Notes under the pieces: model-generated
The model's database searches: none
What the model saw: only the letters and a program-made list of their open reading frames with translations
Told to the model about the DNA's origin: nothing
Origin: Polyangiaceae bacterium
GTDB taxonomy: Bacteria; Myxococcota_A; Polyangia; Polyangiales; Polyangiaceae
DNA: 64,000 bases
Direction of reading: 5' to 3'
Assembly: GCA_020633235.1 (NCBI GenBank)
Contig: JACKEA010000005.1
Location: 620,001-684,000, forward strand
Position numbers and translations under genes: made by a program
In this document: one piece after another, positions 44,646-52,549 of the stretch
How the letters are laid out: each line of letters opens with the position of its first letter
Position numbering within the stretch: the stretch's first letter is position 1

Positions 44646-46520
44646 TCAGGGCGCTGGCTGGATCCCGATCGAGCCCCAGTCCGCCACGCCGGCGGTGAGT
44701 GACTTGGAGAAGCTGGTGGTGGCATACCCCGGTGCGACGATCGTGAAGGTGTAGCTCCCGGGGGGCGCGTCGATGCGCCAGTAGGCGTCGCCCGCGCGCA
44801 CGGTGGTGGCGTGGCCCGAGCTCGAGATCACGATCGCGGTATCGACCCGCGCGTTGCTGGAGCTCGCGGCGCTCGAAGCCTTGGAGGCGTCCCACACCAC
44901 GCCCTGGAGCGCGGCGCTGCCCTTGCTTTGGCTGCTGAGCGAGACGTCCACGCTCTGCGTCGGTGACGCCGTGAGGTTGATGCTCGCGGTCTTGCCGGCG
45001 TAGTTCTTGGCGAACACCTGGGCGCTCACGCTGCCGGGGGAGAGCGTGAAGCTGGCGCGGCCATCGCTACCCGCGACCTTGGCTTCGCCGGACGACGGCA
45101 GGTACACGATGGCGCCGGGGAGCGGGCTGCCGCCGCCCAGAGCGCGAATGCTGACGGTTACCTGCGACGCCGCCGGAGCGAGTCCGAGGGATGCCCAGGT
45201 CTCGCTGCCGTCGGTCACGTCCACGTCGGTGCTGGCGGAGGCGTAGCCCGGAGCGGCGGCGGTGAGGGTGTGCTTCCCCACGGGCACCTTCAGCTGCCAG
45301 AACGCGTCGCCCACGCGCACCTTCACCGGAGCGTCCGAGTCGACCTGGATGGTCGCCTGATCCAGCCGCGTGCCGTTCGCGGGCGACGACGACGTGGCCA
45401 GATCCCAGACCACGCCCTGCACCACGCCGGTACCCGTGCCCGTGGGCGGCGGCGGCGGCTCCGGCGTGGAGCCGGGGTTCTTGGCCAACGCGCGGATGTC
45501 TCCGAGGCGCGCGTAGAGATCTTCACCGGGGCAGTCCGTGGACGCACCGGAGTGGTCGCGATGGCCCTTCACCGTGGAGCTCGAGATGTCGATGCCGTAC
45601 ATCTTCGAAATCTCGCCCACGATCTTGGCGCCGCCGACGATCATCGCCTGTGGCGGCTTGGTGTCGCCGACCATCTTCTTGCACTCGGCGTTGGGCTCGA
45701 AGCAACCGACGTAGCTGATACCCACGTTGCCGGTGTTGTTGTTCGCCACGTGGGCGCCCAGGCGATCCAGCGGGCGGCCCTCCCACACCTGGCCGTCCTC
45801 GGTGACCAGGAAGTGGTAGCCGATGTCGCACCAGCCGCGGCTGTCCATGTGATAGGCCTGAATCGCGCGGATGCGCGCCGCGAAGCCGCCGGAAGACGAG
45901 TACGGCGTGTAGGTGTGGTGGATGGCCATGCGGTACTTGCTGGCGTTGGCGCTGCAGCTCGAAGACCGCGCCTTCCAGCTTGCCCGGCTGTTCACGAAGC
46001 CGAGCTGGCTGCTCAGGGGCTGCTGCGTCACGCCGGGGGAGTCGTCCGCGGCCTCTTCCGGATCGAGGGCGATGCCGGCGTAGGTCATGTGCTCGACGTA
46101 GCCCGCCTGCTCGGGGGGCAAGCGGAACTGCGTCGCGACGACCACGTCCGGAAGATCCGCGCGGCCCACGACGTGGGGCGCCTCGCGCCAGGTGATCTCG
46201 GCGGGCACCCACGGCGTGAAGCTGCCGTCGGGTAGCTGGCCACGCACGTCGATGGCGATGTCGGCGCCGCTGTCCTGTTCCCACAAGTCGATCAAGAAGC
46301 CGCCGCGCGTGGCGTTGACCTCGGCCGCCATCAGACTGGACTGAGCGAAGCCCTCGACCTCGGTGAAGCCTTTGATGTCGGCTGCGTCGAGGGCGACCTC
46401 GCCGCCATGATCCGTGCGTTGGTTGTCCGCGATGATCGGATCGCCCGTTGCCGGGGCGCAGGCGACCAGGGACAGGACGGCGATGGCGAGCAGGGCGAGG
46501 AGTGTCCGAGCGCGTGTCAT
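44646..46520 (-). CDS. PGRP-type N-acetylmuramoyl-L-alanine amidase lipoprotein with duplicated C-terminal beta domains
   Basis: 624 residues from the ATG at 46520. The signal ends LSLVAC, a normal lipobox. After an N-terminal beta domain, the amidase/PGRP domain spans about 190-340, with YRMAIHHTYTPYS, WCDIGYHFLVTEDGQVWEGR and TVKGHRDHSGASTDCPG supplying the zinc-binding His, His and Cys. A Pro/Thr linker is followed by repeated carboxypeptidase-regulatory-like units: VVQGVVWDLATSSSP and ALQGVVWDASKASSA begin two copies that share APGYAT/S and WxSxGxxPA ends. The gene has its own full-consensus sigma-54 promoter. Confidence 0.9.
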   Translation of the reverse strand: MTRARTLLALLAIAVLSLVACAPATGDPIIADNQRTDHGGEVALDAADIKGFTEVEGFAQSSLMAAEVNATRGGFLIDLWEQDSGADIAIDVRGQLPDGSFTPWVPAEITWREAPHVVGRADLPDVVVATQFRLPPEQAGYVEHMTYAGIALDPEEAADDSPGVTQQPLSSQLGFVNSRASWKARSSSCSANASKYRMAIHHTYTPYSSSGGFAARIRAIQAYHMDSRGWCDIGYHFLVTEDGQVWEGRPLDRLGAHVANNNTGNVGISYVGCFEPNAECKKMVGDTKPPQAMIVGGAKIVGEISKMYGIDISSSTVKGHRDHSGASTDCPGEDLYARLGDIRALAKNPGSTPEPPPPPTGTGTGVVQGVVWDLATSSSPANGTRLDQATIQVDSDAPVKVRVGDAFWQLKVPVGKHTLTAAAPGYASASTDVDVTDGSETWASLGLAPAASQVTVSIRALGGGSPLPGAIVYLPSSGEAKVAGSDGRASFTLSPGSVSAQVFAKNYAGKTASINLTASPTQSVDVSLSSQSKGSAALQGVVWDASKASSAASSSNARVDTAIVISSSGHATTVRAGDAYWRIDAPPGSYTFTIVAPGYATTSFSKSLTAGVADWGSIGIQPAP

Positions 46521-46532
46521 GCGGCGCCCTTC

Positions 46533-46548
46533 AGCAACCGACGTGCCA
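46533..46548 (-). promoter_or_regulatory. Sigma-54 (RpoN) promoter for the amidase gene
   Basis: TGGCACG-TCGG-TTGCT on the minus strand matches the -24/-12 consensus TGGCACG-N4-TTGCW at every fixed position. With GC at -13/-12 the start of transcription would be about 46522, only two bases before the amidase ATG at 46520. The message would be almost leaderless, and the AAGGG ribosome site would lie upstream of it. A second promoter further upstream, giving a normal leader, is therefore possible. Confidence 0.75.
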
Positions 46549-46621
46549 CCGGCCCACGACGAAAAGCGTCGGAGTTTCGCGATGTAAGCGAATGTGCGCT
46601 GTCCGGCACGAAGACCCATTT

Positions 46622-46642
46622 CGTCCAGACACCGTCCGGACG
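46622..46642. promoter_or_regulatory. Inverted repeat, candidate upstream activator site (or terminator of the kinase gene)
   Basis: CGTCCAGAC-ACC-GTCCGGACG pairs at 8 of 9 positions. It is centred about 110 bp upstream of the predicted sigma-54 start, the normal distance for an enhancer-binding protein site. It is also 35 bases past the Ser/Thr kinase stop on the same strand, so it could instead be a terminator stem, but no T run follows. Confidence 0.5.
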
Positions 46643-46676
46643 CCCCGGGGCTTTGCGCGGGAAAATTTCGCTGTGA

Positions 46677-48278
46677 CTAGTCCGTTTGTGTCGCCGCTTC
46701 GAGATCCACGCGCCCCGCCGGCGCGGGAGTCTGCCGCGCCATGGCGACCAATGCCGCCAGATCCTGCGCCGGATCCCGGCTACGAGAATCCGCCAGGGCG
46801 TCGAGCGCGGCGAGCATTTCCCGGGCCGAAGCGAAGCGCGCCGTCGGGTCCCGCGCCAGCGCGCGGAGCAGGAACGGCTGCCATTCGGGGGCGATGTCCG
46901 GTCGTCGCTCGCAGACGTTGGGGATCGGATCGGCTACCAGCGCCATCAGAGTCGCGGGCTCGCTCTCTCGCAGGAACAAACGTGCGCCGGCGAGGAGCTC
47001 CCACAACATGACGCCCACGGGAAACAGATCTCCCCGCTCGTCCATGGGCTCGCCGCGCGCTTGTTCGGGAGCGACGTACGCCACGTGACCGCCCATCGTC
47101 TTGGTGGTCTCCAGGCTCGCCTGCCGCAACGGCCGCGCCACGCCGAAGTCGCTGATCTTCACCTCGCCGTTGTTGCTCAGCAGCACGTTCTGCGGACACA
47201 CGTCGCGATGCACCACGCGCAGCGGCTTGCCGTCGGCGCCGCGCACGCCCTCGTGGGCGTACACCAGACCGGTCAAGATCTCGCGCCCGAGGGTGCCCAC
47301 GATTTCCGGCGTCAAGCGGTAGCCGGAGGCAAAGCAGCGAGACATCACCGCGCTCAAGGTCAGGCCATCCACCAGCTCCATCGCGAAGAAGTAGCTGTCC
47401 TCGAAGCGACCGAAGTCCATCACCTGGACGATGTTCGGGTGGGCCAGGCGCGCGCACAGCTCCGCTTCGCTGCGGAAGTTCGCGACGAAGCGCTCTTGCT
47501 CCGCCAGGTGCGGGTGGATGCGCTTGATGGCCACGCGCCGCTCGAAGCCGCCTTCCGGGCAATACAGCGCTTCGAACACCACCCCCATGCCGCCGGAGGC
47601 GACGCGCTGGAGCAGTCGATACTTCCCGAACAGGTCCTGCTCGCGCACCGTCGCTTCGGCGCGGCCCATCACACGGCGAATGCTGAGCGTGACTGCGCTG
47701 CACAACAGGCCCGATAGCGCCAGCGTGATGGAGCGCGAGATCTGCGTCGCCGGCTGGTTGATCAGCTGGCTGATGGCGGTCTCGGAAAGCCGCGCGCGAA
47801 GCACCAAGAAGTACAGCGCCAGGAACATGGCCGCCGAGAACACCCCCGCCAACAGCGGCGCCAGCGGCCGGAAGCGCGCCGTGTAGGAGATCAACAGCGC
47901 GCAGAACAGCATCGGCGGCACCCAGGAAGCCAGGGCGTACTCCGTGCCCTGGGTGAACACGATCATGATGGTGTAGGTCCAAGGCATCACCGCCTCCACC
48001 ACCATGTTGCTGAGGTGCAAGGCCCGTCCCCCGCGTCCTTTGCCCAGCCGCCAGGCCACGAAGGAGAACCACGCGAACATCACCATGGAAATCACCGCGC
48101 CCCCGATGCCCATGGCCGCGGAGACGCGCACCGCGAAGGCCGTGCTCGCGATCACCCCCACCACTGCCATGATCTGCCACGCCCGCGCGGTGATGCGCTC
48201 GACCCGCTCGATCTCCCGCGAGAGCGCCGCCTCGTGCGGCTCGCGCAGCGGCGCGGCGAGCAGGTTCCGGAGGTTCAC
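46677..48278 (-). CDS. Membrane Ser/Thr protein kinase with N-terminal multi-pass domain
   Basis: 533 residues. The membrane part comes first (about 35-205, around six segments) and the kinase follows (about 214-480), the reverse of the common PknB layout. Kinase motifs: YRLLQRVASGGMGVVFEA, VAIKRIHPHL, the catalytic loop VVHRDVCPQNVLLSN (Cys where Lys or Ala is usual), and DFGVARPL. The C-terminal tail is short. It is 14 bases after the FHA-sigma-54 activator gene, so the FHA domain next door is a plausible reader of its phosphothreonines. Confidence 0.9.
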   Translation of the reverse strand: MNLRNLLAAPLREPHEAALSREIERVERITARAWQIMAVVGVIASTAFAVRVSAAMGIGGAVISMVMFAWFSFVAWRLGKGRGGRALHLSNMVVEAVMPWTYTIMIVFTQGTEYALASWVPPMLFCALLISYTARFRPLAPLLAGVFSAAMFLALYFLVLRARLSETAISQLINQPATQISRSITLALSGLLCSAVTLSIRRVMGRAEATVREQDLFGKYRLLQRVASGGMGVVFEALYCPEGGFERRVAIKRIHPHLAEQERFVANFRSEAELCARLAHPNIVQVMDFGRFEDSYFFAMELVDGLTLSAVMSRCFASGYRLTPEIVGTLGREILTGLVYAHEGVRGADGKPLRVVHRDVCPQNVLLSNNGEVKISDFGVARPLRQASLETTKTMGGHVAYVAPEQARGEPMDERGDLFPVGVMLWELLAGARLFLRESEPATLMALVADPIPNVCERRPDIAPEWQPFLLRALARDPTARFASAREMLAALDALADSRSRDPAQDLAALVAMARQTPAPAGRVDLEAATQTD

Positions 48279-48292
48279 GCGCGCAGCATACT

Positions 48293-49585
48293 TCAGCGCT
48301 TGCGGAAGGCAGCGGGATCGAGACCCAAGCGCCGTATCGCCTCGTACAAGCTCGAGCGCCCGAGACCGAGCTCCTTCGCGGCGCGAGTGACGTTGCCGTC
48401 CGTCTGCGCCAGCGCTTCTCGGATCTGGCGCTCTTCTTCGCGCTCGTCCTGGCGGCTCGGCGGCGCCGGCTCACCGAGGTCTTCCAGGCGGATCTCGCTC
48501 TGTCCCCTCGCCTTGGCGGTCGCCGCCGCGGCAAACAGCACGTTCTTCAGCTCCCGCACGTTGCCCGGCCAGGATCGCGTCAAGAGCGCGTCCATGGCGC
48601 CCACGGACACGTGCACCTCATGGGCGGCGTTGAAGTGGTGGCACAGAGCGACGATGTCGGCCCGGCGATCCGTCAAGGCGGGCAGCCGGATGCGCGCGCC
48701 CGCGATGCGATGCAACAAATCCCCGCGGAACGCGCCGCTCACCACCCGCTCGTCGAGCTTCTGGTTGGTCGCCGCCACGATGCGCACGTCCACTTGCGTC
48801 GGGGCGTCTTGCCCCACACCGCGCACCTCGCCCGTCTCCAGCACGCGCAAGAGCTTGGCTTGCATCGGCAGCGGGAGCTCCGCCAGCTCGTCCAAGAACA
48901 GCGTGCCACCGTCCGCCTCGCGAAACAGCCCCGCGCGCGCGGCCACGGATCCCGAGAAGGCCCCCTTGGCGTGACCGAACAGCTCCGATTCCACCAGCTC
49001 CGGCGCAAGGGCCGCGCAGTTCACCGCCACGAAGGGCCCCGGCCGCCCGCTCGACGCGTGCAACAGCCCCGCCACCACTTCCTTGCCGGTACCGGTCTGC
49101 CCTTCGATCAGCACGGCCGTCGGCGCCGGGCCGAAGGTGCGGATCTGAAGCCGCACGTCGTTGAGGGCCGCGCCGCCCACCAAGCGGGAGTCGACGTTCT
49201 CCACCGCTTGCTCGTAGAGCAGCGCGTCGCGTGTCACGAGCAGCAGCGTCTTGGCTAGGCGAATCGTGCTGTCGAACGGGGCCAACGTCTTGGCTGCCGT
49301 GACCGCTACCGTGGAAATGGTGGTGCCGTTGTGGCTGCCCAGATCCGTGACCAGCACTCCGCCCGGTGCCGGTTCCAGCAGCGCGTGCTCGCGCGACACC
49401 GACGCATCCGCCAAGGTGACGTCGGCCGTCTCGGAGCGGCCCAGCACCTGGGGGCTCACGATGCGATGGGGCACCGGTGTGCACGGCCCGCGCTGGAACA
49501 CGACCACCACGCCCGTCACCTCCGGCCGAGGCGCACCCGGCGTGGACAACACCGGGCCGGACTCGGTGACGGTTTGATCCACCAC
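48293..49585 (-). CDS. FHA-domain sigma-54-dependent transcriptional activator
   Basis: 430 residues, GTG start. The FHA domain (about 25-120) shows VLGRSETADVTLADASVSRE and DLGSHNGTT. The AAA+ domain (about 137-345) has Walker A EGQTGTGKEV near 162 and Walker B GGTLFLDELAEL. The sigma-54 contact loop reads GAFSGS instead of GAFTGA. The C-terminal Fis-type helix (about 390-430) is NVTRAAKELGLGRSSLYEA. It lies between TetR and kinase genes with gaps of nine and 14 bases. FHA domains bind phosphothreonine, so control by a Ser/Thr kinase is likely. A matching sigma-54 promoter lies just beyond the kinase gene. Confidence 0.92.
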   Translation of the reverse strand: MVDQTVTESGPVLSTPGAPRPEVTGVVVVFQRGPCTPVPHRIVSPQVLGRSETADVTLADASVSREHALLEPAPGGVLVTDLGSHNGTTISTVAVTAAKTLAPFDSTIRLAKTLLLVTRDALLYEQAVENVDSRLVGGAALNDVRLQIRTFGPAPTAVLIEGQTGTGKEVVAGLLHASSGRPGPFVAVNCAALAPELVESELFGHAKGAFSGSVAARAGLFREADGGTLFLDELAELPLPMQAKLLRVLETGEVRGVGQDAPTQVDVRIVAATNQKLDERVVSGAFRGDLLHRIAGARIRLPALTDRRADIVALCHHFNAAHEVHVSVGAMDALLTRSWPGNVRELKNVLFAAAATAKARGQSEIRLEDLGEPAPPSRQDEREEERQIREALAQTDGNVTRAAKELGLGRSSLYEAIRRLGLDPAAFRKR

Positions 49586-49594
49586 GGCGTGAGT

Positions 49595-50263
49595 CTAGAG
49601 CATCTCGGGCAGAAGCCCCGCGCGATCGAGCACCGCCATCACGCGCTCACGGAAAAACTCCGCCTGGGGTAGAGCCAAGAGCGGCACCAGGGGCACGATC
49701 AAGTCGATGCTGCCGGTCACCAGCTCCGCGGTCCGCTGCTGCTCCGGTGACTCGTCGTGGACGAAATACAGCACCATGCCGAGCATCAGAGCCCAAAGGC
49801 CATAGGCCAGCTCCGCCCGCAGCGCTTCAGGCACCTCCGGCACGCTCACCGCCTGCTCCAAGACGCGGATGCCCCGGAGGCGCAGCTCGCTGTTCTCCTT
49901 CGAGAACACGCTCACCGGGCTCTCCACGTCGCCCACGCTGCGAAACAAGCCACCGAAGAACTTGCGATCCTTGCGCATCAGGTCGAGCCGAATCGAAAAC
50001 GCCGCCCGCACCCGTTCGCCGAGATCGCTCGAAGCGCGGAACGCTTCTTGGGCCAGCCGCTCGTGCTCCACCATCTGCTGCTCGAAGTAGCCGAGGACCA
50101 GCGCTTCCTTACTCGGGAAGTAGTAATAAGTGGAACCGAGGGAGGTGCCCGCTGCCTTGGCGATGTCCCGCAGCGTGGTGCGATCGAAGCCGCGCTTGCG
50201 AAACAGCTTGAGCGCTTCGCGCTCGATGCGTTCCTTGGTGCTCGCGGCTTTGCGGGGGCTCAC
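49595..50263 (-). CDS. TetR-family transcriptional regulator
   Basis: 222 residues from a GTG that overlaps the upstream stop (GTGA). The N-terminal helix-turn-helix is typical: ALKLFRKRGFDRTTLRDIAK, then AAGTSLGSTYYYFPSKEAL. The C-terminal ligand region is helical and resembles the TetR group with a TetR_C_7-like domain. Two identical operator-like sites lie before the first gene of this operon, so it probably controls its own transcription. Ligand unknown. Confidence 0.92.
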   Translation of the reverse strand: MSPRKAASTKERIEREALKLFRKRGFDRTTLRDIAKAAGTSLGSTYYYFPSKEALVLGYFEQQMVEHERLAQEAFRASSDLGERVRAAFSIRLDLMRKDRKFFGGLFRSVGDVESPVSVFSKENSELRLRGIRVLEQAVSVPEVPEALRAELAYGLWALMLGMVLYFVHDESPEQQRTAELVTGSIDLIVPLVPLLALPQAEFFRERVMAVLDRAGLLPEML

Positions 50264-50670
50264 CGATACGGACCTAGGCTCGGGGGCGCGACGCCGCAAT
50301 GATCCGCGGCGCAGGGTCGATGATCGAACAGCGCACCGATGCGCCGCCGCTCCGCCGACAGCACGCGGAAGAAGCGCTCCGCCAGCGGCGCCAACGCCGG
50401 CCCCGAAAGCCGATAGGACCATTCGCGATAGTCCCGGAGAGCCCACAAACACACGAGGAATGCCGCCGCCCCGGCCCACACCCGGCCGTCCTCCGCCACC
50501 ACCACCAGCTCTTGTCCGAGCCATGGCAGCGTGCCGAAGCGCAGGCGCGCCTCGTCCGAGCCCGCCGCCAGGAGCGTCAGCTCCACGTAGGCGGGCTCGA
50601 CCTCGAGAAACGCGCGACAGCGCTGGCACAGCTCGCAGCCTTCGTCGTACAGCACCGTGAAGCGCGCCAT
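50260..50670 (-). CDS. DCC-family thiol-disulfide oxidoreductase-like protein (DUF393)
   Basis: 136 residues. It begins with the family signature FTVLYDEGCELCQRCRAFLE, which contains the CxxC pair, and keeps AGAAAFLVCLWALRDYREW and YRLSG further on. The C-terminal part adds HRPCAADHC. Such proteins are thought to be thioredoxin-fold redox proteins, but activity is unproven. It sits between the membrane protein and TetR genes of the operon. Confidence 0.85.
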   Translation of the reverse strand: MARFTVLYDEGCELCQRCRAFLEVEPAYVELTLLAAGSDEARLRFGTLPWLGQELVVVAEDGRVWAGAAAFLVCLWALRDYREWSYRLSGPALAPLAERFFRVLSAERRRIGALFDHRPCAADHCGVAPPSLGPYR

Positions 50671-50676
50671 CGTTGC

Positions 50677-51150
50677 TCAACGCGCGGCGACGGTTTCCGC
50701 CGACGGCGCTCCCATCGAGACTCGGCCGTAGGGCAGCTGATGTTGCGGCGCCACCGGGGGCGGCAGCTCCGCCAGCTTGGCGCGCCGCCGAATGCGATGG
50801 AACAGATACAGGTTGAAGAAGTGCATCGTGGCCAGAGACAGGAGCAGCCAACCGAGCTTCTGCGCCAGGGTCTCGATGGCCGCCACCACGGTGGGCGCGC
50901 CATAGGACGAGAGCAGCAAGCACGCGTAGCCCAGATTGAACAGGTAGAAGCCGACCACCAACAGCTTGTTGATGGCCTGCGCGAGCTCTGGCTCTGCGGG
51001 AAACACGTCGGCCAGGAACACCGCGCCGTTCTTGAACAGCGTGCGCGCCAGCCACACCGTGAGCCCCACGGCGATGGCGGCGTAGACCACGTACACCGGA
51101 ACCAGATAACGGGTGGCCTCGGCGACGGGAATGGGGACGCTGGGATCCAT
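50677..51150 (-). CDS. Four-segment membrane protein, first gene of the TetR operon
   Basis: 157 residues. The ATG at 51150 follows GGGAGG with eight bases between, better than the in-frame GTG at 51159. Hydrophobic stretches occur at about 15-35, 60-85 and 90-125, with MHFFNLYLFHRIRRR near the end of the last. No family is recognised. It is the first gene after a pair of operator-like palindromes, so TetR control of its level is likely. Confidence 0.75.
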   Translation of the reverse strand: MDPSVPIPVAEATRYLVPVYVVYAAIAVGLTVWLARTLFKNGAVFLADVFPAEPELAQAINKLLVVGFYLFNLGYACLLLSSYGAPTVVAAIETLAQKLGWLLLSLATMHFFNLYLFHRIRRRAKLAELPPPVAPQHQLPYGRVSMGAPSAETVAAR

Positions 51151-51186
51151 GGAAATCACCTCCCGCGGGCGCCCGGCCCGCGATTT

Positions 51187-51215
51187 TGAACACGTTCAGT
51201 ATTTGAACACGTTCA
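51187..51215. promoter_or_regulatory. Twin TetR operator (two TGAACACGTTCA copies)
   Basis: TGAACACGTTCA occurs at 51187-51198 and again, identical, at 51204-51215, 17 bases apart from start to start. Each is a dyad (TGAAC ... GTTCA) of the type bound by TetR dimers. The pair lies 37 bases before the first gene of the operon that encodes the TetR protein and faces the dCMP deaminase on the other side. Autoregulation is the simplest reading. Confidence 0.8.
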
Positions 51216-51520
51216 AACTCCCGTCAAGCCCCCCAGCGCTACTTTTGTCGGGTCGCCGCGGAAACGTCGCTCCGCCCCGGCGCGTCTTGCAGAGCCAAGG
51301 CCCGTGCGCTCAGGGCGTCGAGGTGAGCTGCCGAGGCGCCGCCCACGTCGCGAAGCAGCAGCGCGACGCCACGTTGGAACGCGCGCGGGCTCCTCGATCC
51401 GCGCTCGGCCCCGAGGAGCGCGCTTGGCCGCCAGCAGCACGGCCGCTGCTTCGCAGACCACGGCCGCTGCGTGGCGCGCTGATCCAGCAGTCGGGGTCGA
51501 TTCGCGCTATCGTCGCCGCC
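51216..51520. other. Gene-poor stretch between the TetR operator and the dCMP deaminase
   Basis: About 305 bases in which no frame on either strand gives a recognisable protein. At 51243-51266 is a minus-strand copy of the dispersed element arm (reverse complement CGTTTCCGCGGCGACCCGAC). The rest is Arg/Ala-rich in all frames and may be a decayed gene. No terminator or RNA gene was seen. Confidence 0.6.
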
Positions 51521-52009
51521 GTGAAGGACAAGCACATCCGCATCCGCGTGGAGCAATGTCTGGCGCTGGCCAATGCTTCCAACTGCCCGCGTCGCAAGTT
51601 CGGCGCCCTGTTGCTCGATCCCGAGCGCAACGTGATCCTGATGGACGGCTACAACGGCGGGCCCCGCGGCGGCGGCGAGCTGTGCGGCGGAGACGTGTGC
51701 CTGCGTGACACCCTGAGCGTGAAGAGCGGCACGCGCATGGAAGTCGGCTGCCACCACGCGGAAATGAACGTGATCTGCAACGCGGCGGCCAACGGCGTTC
51801 GCTGCCGCGGCGCCTGGCTGATTGTCACCGGCGAGCCCTGCCTGATGTGCTCGAAGATGATCCATCACGCCGGAATCACTCGAGTGCTCGTGGTCGAAGG
51901 CGGCTACCTCGGCGAAAACGGCGTCCAGTACCTGAAGGACCACGGCGTCGAGGTGGTCACCGTGGACGGTCCGAAGGATCCGCGCCTGGCGGAAGTGCCC
52001 GGAGGCTGA
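51521..52009 (+). CDS. Deoxycytidylate deaminase-like zinc enzyme
   Basis: 162 residues, GTG start. Cytidine/dCMP deaminase fold. The catalytic zinc site is in CHHAEMNVICNAAANG (His and the proton-carrying Glu) and TGEPCLMCSKMIHHAG (two Cys). YNGGPRGGGELCGGDVCLRD resembles the dCMP deaminase substrate loop with an extra Cys/Asp site. It would turn dCMP into dUMP for thymidylate synthesis. The related ComEB group is an alternative. It stands alone, divergent from the TetR operon. Confidence 0.87.
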   Translation: MKDKHIRIRVEQCLALANASNCPRRKFGALLLDPERNVILMDGYNGGPRGGGELCGGDVCLRDTLSVKSGTRMEVGCHHAEMNVICNAAANGVRCRGAWLIVTGEPCLMCSKMIHHAGITRVLVVEGGYLGENGVQYLKDHGVEVVTVDGPKDPRLAEVPGG

Positions 52010-52098
52010 CGAGCGTCGTCTGGGGTGGCGCACTTCGCCCCAGGGCGGCATCCATCAGGGCGTCTGAGAGGTTCCGCGGCGAGAAAAACCCCCTGCCC

Positions 52099-52128
52099 TT
52101 GAAGGCTTTGGAAGGGCGGTGGTAAATG
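52099..52128 (+). promoter_or_regulatory. Possible vegetative promoter of the nuo operon
   Basis: TTGAAG (52099-52104) and TAAATG (52123-52128) are 18 bases apart, about 60 bases before nuoA. The match to -35/-10 consensus is modest. It lies next to a half copy of the dispersed element (GGTTCCGCGGCGAG at 52070). Confidence 0.35.
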
Positions 52129-52189
52129 GCGACCGCCCCCTCGATAGGTTACGTTAGGTCCGTTTTTTGACCGCCCCGGAGCATCGACC

Positions 52190-52549
52190 ATGAATCAGTG
52201 GCAGAGCGCCCTGTCCTTCCTCCTGCTCTCCGCCGTGGTGGGCGTGAGCATGTTGGTGATCGCTCGTGTGCTCCGGGTGCGCGCCCAGAAGGAGTCGCCG
52301 CTCAAGCGGCAAACCTACGAGTGCGGCGAAGAGCCCGAGGGGCTCGCCTGGATCCGCTTCCACCCCCGCTACTACGTGGTGGCGTTGGTGTTCGTGCTGT
52401 TCGACGTGGAGGCGGTCTTCCTGTTCCCCTGGGCCGTCAGCCTGCGGGGCCTCGGCATGCTGGCCATCGTCGACATGCTGGTGTTCGTCGGCATCCTGCT
52501 CTTGGGCTGGGTGTACGCGCTCAGAAAGGGCGCCCTCAAATGGCAGTAG
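52190..52549 (+). CDS. nuoA: NADH-quinone oxidoreductase subunit A
   Basis: 119 residues, three membrane segments. The loop KRQTYECGEEPEGLAWIRFH holds the conserved Cys and Glu of NuoA/ND3, and FVLFDVEAVFLFPWA is the second family motif. It is the first gene of a plus-strand complex I operon. The stop overlaps nuoB by ten bases. GGAG precedes the ATG. Confidence 0.96.
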   Translation: MNQWQSALSFLLLSAVVGVSMLVIARVLRVRAQKESPLKRQTYECGEEPEGLAWIRFHPRYYVVALVFVLFDVEAVFLFPWAVSLRGLGMLAIVDMLVFVGILLLGWVYALRKGALKWQ

